In this document: positions 6,964 through 11,571 of the stretch, in pieces
Layout: the number at the start of each line of letters is the position of its first letter
How positions within the stretch are numbered: the stretch's first letter is position 1
NCBI GenBank assembly: GCA_019420135.1
Contig: JAHZHS010000061.1
Location: forward strand, 1 to 11,571
DNA length: 11,571 nt
DNA from: Oscillospiraceae bacterium
GTDB lineage: Bacteria; Bacillota; Clostridia; Oscillospirales; Ruminococcaceae
Direction of reading: 5' to 3'
The notes under the pieces: generated by a model
Told to the model about the DNA's origin: nothing
The model's input: only the letters and a program-made list of their open reading frames with translations
Databases searched by the model: none
Made by a program: the position numbers and the translations under genes

Positions 6964-7683
6964 TCAGCCGGTAATGACAAGATAGCATCCCACCACGGCC
7001 ATGAAGCCGCAGACGACCTTTTTCAGGCCGTCGGCGCTCAGGCGGTCAAAGAGCCTGAGGCCGCAGAAGGTGCCCGCCGCCAGTCCCACCAGCGCCAGAG
7101 CGCTCCAGGAGAGGATCTGGCCGGTGACATGGCCCATGGCCACGTGGGCGGCAAAAATGTAGATGGTGGAAAAAACAAAGTAGGTCTGCAGGGTGGCGGC
7201 GTACTCCTCCTTGGAGCGGGTGGCCGCCAGATAATAGGCCACCATGGGCGGGCCGCCGATGCTCATGAGCCCGCCGCACAGGCCGCTGACGGTACCTGCC
7301 GCCAGCCCGGTCCAGAGATTGGCCCGGATGACCAGCTTGCTGCTGAAAAAGATGAAGTAGAGGCTGAGCACCACCAGGGTGACGCCCAGGATGCGGCGCA
7401 GCAGGGTCTCGGCGCTGCCGGTCTGGAACCAGATGCCCGCCAGGCTGAACACTCCGTTTGCCACCAGCGGCCACCACAGCAGCTTCCAGCGGATGTGGCG
7501 GCGGTACCTGACGGCGATCCAGAGCACCATGGCCAGGGCGGAGAGCACCTCCACGATGGCGGCGGACTGGAAGGGAATGAACAGCGGCAGGATGGACATG
7601 ACCACAATGGCGTAGCCGAATCCGCTGGCCGACTGGATGAAACTGCCCGCAAAGGCTGCCAGCAGGATGTACAGCGCCGTCAT
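6964..7683 (-). CDS. TauE/SafE (TSUP) family membrane transporter, probable sulfur-oxyanion exporter
   Basis: Integral membrane protein of 239 residues, close to the usual 240-260 of the family, with about seven to eight hydrophobic helices. It carries the two TSUP half-repeats: the first begins LAAFAGSFIQSASGFGYAIV (residues 8-27), the second GLAAGTVSGLCGGLMSIGGPPMVAYYL (about 126-152). The glycine-rich GGPPM loop is typical. Family members move sulfite, sulfate, thiosulfate or organosulfonates, many of them outward. Its start lies five bases after the aldolase stop with no strong Shine-Dalgarno (AAGG about 12 bases upstream), so it is probably translated by coupling. Placed in an operon with a sulfatase, its most economical role is export of sulfate or sulfite released inside the cell. 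Import, or export of a sulfonated product, cannot be excluded from sequence. Confidence 0.88.
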   Translation of the reverse strand: MTALYILLAAFAGSFIQSASGFGYAIVVMSILPLFIPFQSAAIVEVLSALAMVLWIAVRYRRHIRWKLLWWPLVANGVFSLAGIWFQTGSAETLLRRILGVTLVVLSLYFIFFSSKLVIRANLWTGLAAGTVSGLCGGLMSIGGPPMVAYYLAATRSKEEYAATLQTYFVFSTIYIFAAHVAMGHVTGQILSWSALALVGLAAGTFCGLRLFDRLSADGLKKVVCGFMAVVGCYLVITG

Positions 7684-7688
7684 GGCGA

Positions 7689-8540
7689 TCAGGCCTTGCC
7701 GGCGGAACCGGACAGCTCGATGATCTTTTTCACGTCCTCGGCCAGGGCATCGCTGGCGTACTGGCTCAGTTTCCAGCTGTGGCCCTGATGGTCCAGCTTT
7801 TCCAGGGCTTCCTGGTAGTGCTGAACGTACTTGTAGCGGATCTCGGTGCCAAAGTTGATCTTGGCGACCCCCAGTTTGATGGCATCCTTGACGATGCTCT
7901 CCTCCATGCCGGTGCAGCCGTGGAGCACCAGGGGGATATCGGTGAACTTGCGGACGTTCTCCAGCACATCCAGGTGGATGTCCGGCTTGCCCTTGTAGTA
8001 GCCGTGGGCGTTGCCGATGCCGATGGCCAGGGTGTCCGGCTGGCAGAGAGAGAGGAACTCCCGCACCTGCTCAGGGTCGGCGATGTTCTTGTTTTCCTGC
8101 ACCACGCCGTTGTCCAGGCGCTGCAGCTCGCCGATCTCAGCCTCCACCGGCACGCCGAAGCACTTGGCCACCTTGATGACCTCGTTGGTCATGGCGGCGT
8201 TTTCGGCGATGGGATGGGTGGAGCCGTCGATCATGACGCTGGTGAAGCCCAGTTTCAGCGCCTCCATGCAGATGTCGAAGTCGGCGCCGTGGTCCAGATG
8301 GATGGACACCGGCACATCCACCTTGTTTGCGCACCACTTGGCGACCTCCACAAAGAAGTCGTTGCCCGAGTAGGCGCCGGTGGAGACATAGTGGGCCAGG
8401 ATCATGGGGCTGCGCATCTCCTGTGCCGCCTTGCAGCAGGCGCGGATGATGTCGTAGTTGCCGCCCTGGGTGTTGATGGCGGGGACGGCATAGCCCTCGC
8501 GGGTGGCCTTCCGCATGACTTCCAGATTATTGGTTAACAT
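7689..8540 (-). CDS. Class II (zinc) ketose-phosphate aldolase, fructose/tagatose-bisphosphate aldolase family
   Basis: Cytoplasmic enzyme of 283 residues (normal family length) predicted to split a ketose (bis)phosphate into dihydroxyacetone phosphate and an aldehyde. The TIM-barrel landmarks are present: HLDHG at 81-85 (catalytic D83, zinc ligand H84), GFTSVMIDGS (98-107), VEAEIG (132-137), GNAHGYYKG (176-184, zinc ligand H179) and LHGCTG (206-211, zinc ligand H207). The phosphate-binding loops differ from the standard: HGCTG in place of HGGSG, and INFGTEIR in place of INVxTDLR. This points to a side branch and not housekeeping FBA. The start ATG has AAGGAG about eight bases upstream. It follows the sulfatase by 24 bases and precedes TSUP by five. 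Tagatose-bisphosphate aldolase (GatY/KbaY-like) fits the SIS partner, but fructose-type or another ketose phosphate is equally possible. Confidence 0.88.
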   Translation of the reverse strand: MLTNNLEVMRKATREGYAVPAINTQGGNYDIIRACCKAAQEMRSPMILAHYVSTGAYSGNDFFVEVAKWCANKVDVPVSIHLDHGADFDICMEALKLGFTSVMIDGSTHPIAENAAMTNEVIKVAKCFGVPVEAEIGELQRLDNGVVQENKNIADPEQVREFLSLCQPDTLAIGIGNAHGYYKGKPDIHLDVLENVRKFTDIPLVLHGCTGMEESIVKDAIKLGVAKINFGTEIRYKYVQHYQEALEKLDHQGHSWKLSQYASDALAEDVKKIIELSGSAGKA

Positions 8541-8564
8541 GGAACATTCTCCTTGTCTTATTTC

Positions 8565-9974
8565 TCAGCAGTGATCATTCACCGGGTAGATGTCGCGGCC
8601 GTCGCCCCAGGTACCGGCCAGGCCCGCCTGGCCGCCGCCCTTCACCGGCTCGCGGGAGCCGTCGATGGCCGGATCGGCGTACTGCACAAACCAGCGGTTG
8701 AGCTGGCTGCGCAGGGCGGCGATCTCCTCCTTGCAGGCGGGATCGGCAATGCGGTTTTCGGTCTCGCCGGGGTCGGTGTCCAGGCAGTAGAATTCGTCCG
8801 GGCCGTAGGGCAGCCGCCGCACATATTTGCGGGTGGCCGTGCGGATCATCCGCACCGGGCCGTACTCGTCGAACACCACCACGGGCCGGTCCTCCGGCGC
8901 CGGTTCTCCCCGCAGGAAGGGGGCGAAGCTGCGCCCGGGGAGGCCTTCAGCCAGGGGGTTGGGCAGATTCAGGTAGTCCAGCAGGGTGGGCAGGAAGTCG
9001 TAGGCGCTGACCATCTGCTCGCACACCCGTCCCGCCGGGATGCGGCCGGGGTGCCGCGCCACAAAGGGCACCTGCACCGAGGAATCGTACATATTCATGG
9101 GGAAGGTACCGTTGCCCTTGCCCCAGATGCCGTGATGCCCGCAGTTGAAGCCGTTGTCGCTGGTAAAGATCACCAGGGTGTTGTCCGTCAGCCCCTCCTG
9201 ATCCAGGCGGTCCAGCAGGCGGCCGATGTTGGCATCCATGGCGGTCACCGCCGCAAAGTATCCCTGCAGGTTGGGCACGGGATCCTTGTATCCGGGCAGC
9301 ACATTCACGTTGGCCCAGGGATGGGCCGGCCCCTGGGGGCAGCTCTCAAAGGGGCAGTCCTTGTAAAGGTCCACATACTCCTGGGGATGGCAGCCCACCC
9401 ACGGGCTGTGGGGCGCCGTGTAGTGGACGCTGAGATAAAAGGGTTTTGCCTTGTCCCTCCCGTCCAGGAAGCGCAGGGCCTCGTCGGTGATGACATCGGT
9501 GATGTAGCGCTCCTCGGTCACCGGCTGCCCGTCCCGGAACATGGGGGCGTTGTAGTAGGGCCCGCCCCCTTTCTGGTGGGTGTACCAGAAGGAGAAGCCC
9601 TTCTGGGGGTGTGCCCCGTCGCCCAGATGCCATTTTCCGCTCAGACCGCACTCGTACCCGGCCTGGGCCAGAAGATCGGTATAGCCGGTCTGGCCTTCCA
9701 GGTACTGGATGGCCCGCTGGCCGCAGCCGCCGTTGCCCTCGCACAGGTAATCGTGCACGCCGTGCTGGGACGGGATGCGCCCGGTCAGCAGGCTGGCCCT
9801 GGCCGGGGAGCATACCGGCGAGGCACAGAAGAAGTGCTCGAACCGGCATCCCTGGGCCGCCAGGCGATCCAGGTTGGGGGTCTGGATCTCAGGGTTTCCG
9901 TAGCAGCCCATGGCCCAGGCGCCCTGATCATCCGACAGGATAAAGAGAATGTTGGGGAAATTCTGTTCCGGCAT
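8565..9974 (-). CDS. Type I (formylglycine) sulfatase, cytoplasmic
   Basis: Sulfatase of 469 residues from the ATG at 9974, hydrolysing a sulfate ester on an organic substrate, probably a sugar. Metal site: SDDQ at 14-17 and SDNG at 272-275. The active-site signature C55-S-P-A-R59 followed by ASLLTGR is the Cys type that is oxidised to formylglycine; in an anaerobe this would need a radical-SAM maturase (anSME), not in the window. Other conserved residues are K114 and H116 in SGKWHLG, H189 in TAPHSPW, H280/H281 and K286 in HHGIWGKGN. There is no signal peptide and about eleven cysteines, so it acts in the cytosol. Start: AAGGGGTG lies six bases before ATG 9974; a GTG at 9983 overlaps the permease stop but lacks a spaced Shine-Dalgarno. 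It sits directly after the importer permeases. The subfamily and sulfated position cannot be assigned by eye. Confidence 0.93.
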   Translation of the reverse strand: MPEQNFPNILFILSDDQGAWAMGCYGNPEIQTPNLDRLAAQGCRFEHFFCASPVCSPARASLLTGRIPSQHGVHDYLCEGNGGCGQRAIQYLEGQTGYTDLLAQAGYECGLSGKWHLGDGAHPQKGFSFWYTHQKGGGPYYNAPMFRDGQPVTEERYITDVITDEALRFLDGRDKAKPFYLSVHYTAPHSPWVGCHPQEYVDLYKDCPFESCPQGPAHPWANVNVLPGYKDPVPNLQGYFAAVTAMDANIGRLLDRLDQEGLTDNTLVIFTSDNGFNCGHHGIWGKGNGTFPMNMYDSSVQVPFVARHPGRIPAGRVCEQMVSAYDFLPTLLDYLNLPNPLAEGLPGRSFAPFLRGEPAPEDRPVVVFDEYGPVRMIRTATRKYVRRLPYGPDEFYCLDTDPGETENRIADPACKEEIAALRSQLNRWFVQYADPAIDGSREPVKGGGQAGLAGTWGDGRDIYPVNDHC

Positions 9975-9979
9975 GGTTT

Positions 9980-10819
9980 TCACCCCTTCACGGCACCGGC
10001 CACAAGGCCCTTGACCATGTACTTCTGGAAGAAGAAGAACAGCAGCAGCATGGGGATGGTGCCGACGATGGAAATGGTGTTGATGAGCGACCAGTCGTAG
10101 CTCAGCTCACCCAGATAGCGCAGGGCAATGCCGATGGAGAGGGTGCGCAGGCTGTCGGTCTGGATGAGGGTTGCCGCATGGAGGTAGTCGTCCCAGGCCA
10201 GCAGGAAGGAGTAGATACCCACCGCCAGGATGCCGGGCTTGACCAGGGGCACCACGATGCGGAACAGCACGCCGAACCGGCTGGCGCCGTCGATGCGGGC
10301 GGATTCCTCCACCGCCACGGGGACGCTGTCAAAGAAGGAGCTCATCAGCATGATGGAGAAGGGCAGCATGGCGGCCGTCAGCGCCAGGGTCAGACCGGCA
10401 TGGGTGTTGATGAGTTTCATGCCGCGCATGAGGCCGTACAGACTGATCAGTCGGCTGATCATGGGGAACATCTGGGCGGACATGAAAGCCGCCACAATCC
10501 ATCCGTTCCAGCGGAAATGGAACCGGCTCAGGGCGTATCCGCTGAGCACCGCCACCAGCACAGTCAGCGCTGCCGACAGGCCGGAAATGATGAAGTTGTT
10601 CTTGTAATAGATGAAGAATTCATTGTTTTCGGTGAACAGCTTGATGTAGCTTTCCACCGTGGCCGCCTTGGGCAGGAAGCTGGGCGGGAAGGCATAGGCC
10701 TCCATGTTGGTCTTGAAGCTGGTGATGAGCACCCAGTACAGGGGGAACAGCAGGAACAGCAAAATCACTGCCAGAACAATGTATTTGAAGATTGTGGTGA
10801 TGGTTTGTCTGCGTTTCAT
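9980..10819 (-). CDS. Carbohydrate ABC transporter permease, MalG type
   Basis: Inner-membrane permease of 279 residues, the usual length for the MalG/LacG/UgpE class. It has a basic N-terminus (MKRRQ), first helix about 12-34 (FKYIVLAVILLFLLFPLYW), and five further hydrophobic segments. The cytoplasmic EAA loop at about 170-190 (VEESARIDGASRFGVLFRIV) contacts the ATPase, and the family's C-terminal end (FQKYMVKGLVAGAVKG) is present. The start ATG has AAGGAGG about seven bases upstream in a 16-base gap after the MalF-type gene. It works as a heterodimer with that protein. No ATPase or binding protein is visible; the binding protein is probably upstream outside the window, and a shared MsmK-like ATPase elsewhere is common in Firmicutes. 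The substrate is presumably the one the following sulfatase acts on. Confidence 0.95.
   Translation of the reverse strand: MKRRQTITTIFKYIVLAVILLFLLFPLYWVLITSFKTNMEAYAFPPSFLPKAATVESYIKLFTENNEFFIYYKNNFIISGLSAALTVLVAVLSGYALSRFHFRWNGWIVAAFMSAQMFPMISRLISLYGLMRGMKLINTHAGLTLALTAAMLPFSIMLMSSFFDSVPVAVEESARIDGASRFGVLFRIVVPLVKPGILAVGIYSFLLAWDDYLHAATLIQTDSLRTLSIGIALRYLGELSYDWSLINTISIVGTIPMLLLFFFFQKYMVKGLVAGAVKG
9981..9988 (-). promoter_or_regulatory. Ribosome binding site that sets the sulfatase start
   Basis: AAGGGGTG on the minus strand lies six bases before the ATG at 9974 and overlaps the last codons and stop of the MalG-type permease. It favours the ATG at 9974 over the upstream GTG at 9983, which lies within this motif. 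Confidence 0.6.
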
Positions 10820-10835
10820 TGTGCTCCTCCTTTCC

Positions 10836-11571
10836 TCAGTCCATGGGTTCAGCCTTGAAGATCTTGTTGTAAGCGAACACCACCAGGATCATCAGCAGCA
10901 TCCAGACTGTGGTGACCGCCGCGCCGCTGCCCAGGTCGTTGGAGACAAAGGCTTCGCGGTAGCTCAGAATGGCCAGGGTGGTGGTGGAGCCGTCGGGGCC
11001 GCCGCCCGTCATGGTCCAGAACAGCGGGAACTGCTTGAAGTTCTCAATGATGGACATGCTCACCGTAACCTTGATGACGCTCATCATGTAGGGGATGACG
11101 ATGGAAATGAACCGGCGCAGGGCGCTGGCGCCATCCACAGTGGCGGCCTCCAGCATGTCGCTGGGGACGCTCTGCAGACCGGCCAGCAGCAGCAGGGTGG
11201 TCAGGGGGACCTGCTTCCACAGGGCGGCCACGCCGATGCCCAGCAGGGCGGTGCTGGGGTTGTTGAGAATGGCGAAATCGGAGAGGGAACCTCCGGTGAC
11301 CACCTGCACCAGATAGCGCAGCAGACCGTACTGGGGCTGATAGATCCACAGCCAGACCATGCCGGAGATCATGGTGGGCACGACCCAGGGCATCATCATG
11401 ATGCTGCGCAGGAAGCGGGAGCCGCGGATCTTGCTGTCCAGAATGACGGCCAGCACAAAGCCGATGAAGAACTGGGCGATCACCACGGCCAACACAAAGA
11501 CGAAGGTGGTGATCATGCCGGGCATGAGCTTGTCGTTCTGGAACAGCTGGCTGTAGTTTTCAAAGTTGTTC
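10836..11571 (-). CDS. Carbohydrate ABC transporter permease, MalF type (5' end outside the window)
   Basis: Partner permease of the MalG-type protein. The 244 visible residues run to the stop at 10836 and the frame stays open to the window edge. The fifteen residues before the Met at 11525 (NNFENYSQLFQNDKL) match the region after the first helix of MalF-like permeases, so that Met is internal and about 50-70 N-terminal residues are missing. Visible are a second helix (FVFVLAVVIAQFFIGFVLAVIL), further helices and the EAA loop (MLEAATVDGASALRRFISIVIP), plus the C-terminal KAEPMD tail. It is the first gene of the operon seen here; the promoter and any regulator or binding protein lie to the right. 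Confidence 0.93.
   Translation of the reverse strand, partial: NNFENYSQLFQNDKLMPGMITTFVFVLAVVIAQFFIGFVLAVILDSKIRGSRFLRSIMMMPWVVPTMISGMVWLWIYQPQYGLLRYLVQVVTGGSLSDFAILNNPSTALLGIGVAALWKQVPLTTLLLLAGLQSVPSDMLEAATVDGASALRRFISIVIPYMMSVIKVTVSMSIIENFKQFPLFWTMTGGGPDGSTTTLAILSYREAFVSNDLGSGAAVTTVWMLLMILVVFAYNKIFKAEPMD

Noticed and set aside
5924..6985. Open frame of 353 codons on the plus strand, opposite the SIS gene
   Set aside because: Low-complexity Gly/Val/Gln/His product and a mirror of the SIS reading frame; there is no independent evidence for it.
8553..10100. Open frame of 515 codons on the plus strand, opposite the sulfatase
   Set aside because: Same GC-skew effect. The minus strand encodes an intact sulfatase with all catalytic motifs, while the plus-strand product has no recognisable fold or ribosome site.
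5897..11571. Sulfoquinovose-type (sulfonate sugar) pathway as the main reading of the operon
   Set aside because: The isomerase, aldolase and TSUP genes would be compatible, but the formylglycine sulfatase cleaves C-O-S sulfate esters and not C-S sulfonates, and no sulfosugar-specific dehydrogenase, kinase or glucosidase is seen. Kept only as an alternative.
1..11571. tRNA, rRNA, CRISPR array, insertion sequence or attachment site
   Set aside because: I saw no cloverleaf sequences, spaced direct repeats, transposase motifs or terminal inverted repeats anywhere in the window. Nearly all of it is coding.

Overview
The window looks like a piece of chromosome from a GC-rich, Gram-positive gut-type Firmicute. 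The reasons are an LPXTG wall-anchored surface protein, strong AAGGAGG ribosome binding sites, an OmpR-type two-component system and a carbohydrate ABC importer. Very high G/C at third codon positions also produces long spurious open frames on the opposite strands. An Oscillospiraceae/Ruminococcaceae relative (Gemmiger, Subdoligranulum or Faecalibacterium-like) is my best guess; this is inference, since no rRNA or marker gene is present.

Layout. (1) 1-2260, plus strand: a tightly overlapping three-gene unit encoding an OmpR-family response regulator (its first few residues lie before the window), a short-loop sensor histidine kinase and a small two-helix membrane protein I cannot name. It ends in a strong hairpin with T runs on both sides (2278-2322), which can also serve the convergent gene. 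(2) 2334-5702, minus strand: a single ~1120-residue secreted adhesin with a fibro-slime-type domain, SpaA/Cna-B-like domains, a Pro/Ser linker and an LPATG sorting signal. (3) 5897-11571, minus strand: a compact operon entering from the right edge. In order of transcription it holds a MalF-type permease (5' end outside the window), a MalG-type permease, a sulfatase without a signal peptide, a class II aldolase, a TauE/SafE (TSUP) transporter and a SIS-domain sugar-phosphate isomerase/deaminase. It closes with a hairpin terminator (5819-5865). All gaps between its genes are 24 bases or less.

How the third region may work (inference): the ABC system imports a sulfated sugar or small glycan, the cytoplasmic sulfatase removes the sulfate ester, and the TSUP protein exports the released sulfur oxyanion. 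The SIS protein then isomerises or deaminates the (amino)sugar phosphate, and the aldolase splits the resulting ketose phosphate to trioses. This resembles the logic of GalNAc/galactosamine (Aga) pathways adapted to a sulfated sugar such as those on mucin. A kinase, a deacetylase, the substrate-binding protein, the ATPase and the sulfatase-maturing enzyme are not in the window. The SIS protein and the aldolase both differ from textbook relatives in their phosphate-contact loops, so the true substrate is open. The neighbouring adhesin would fit a mucus-dwelling lifestyle, but nothing in the sequence ties it to the operon.
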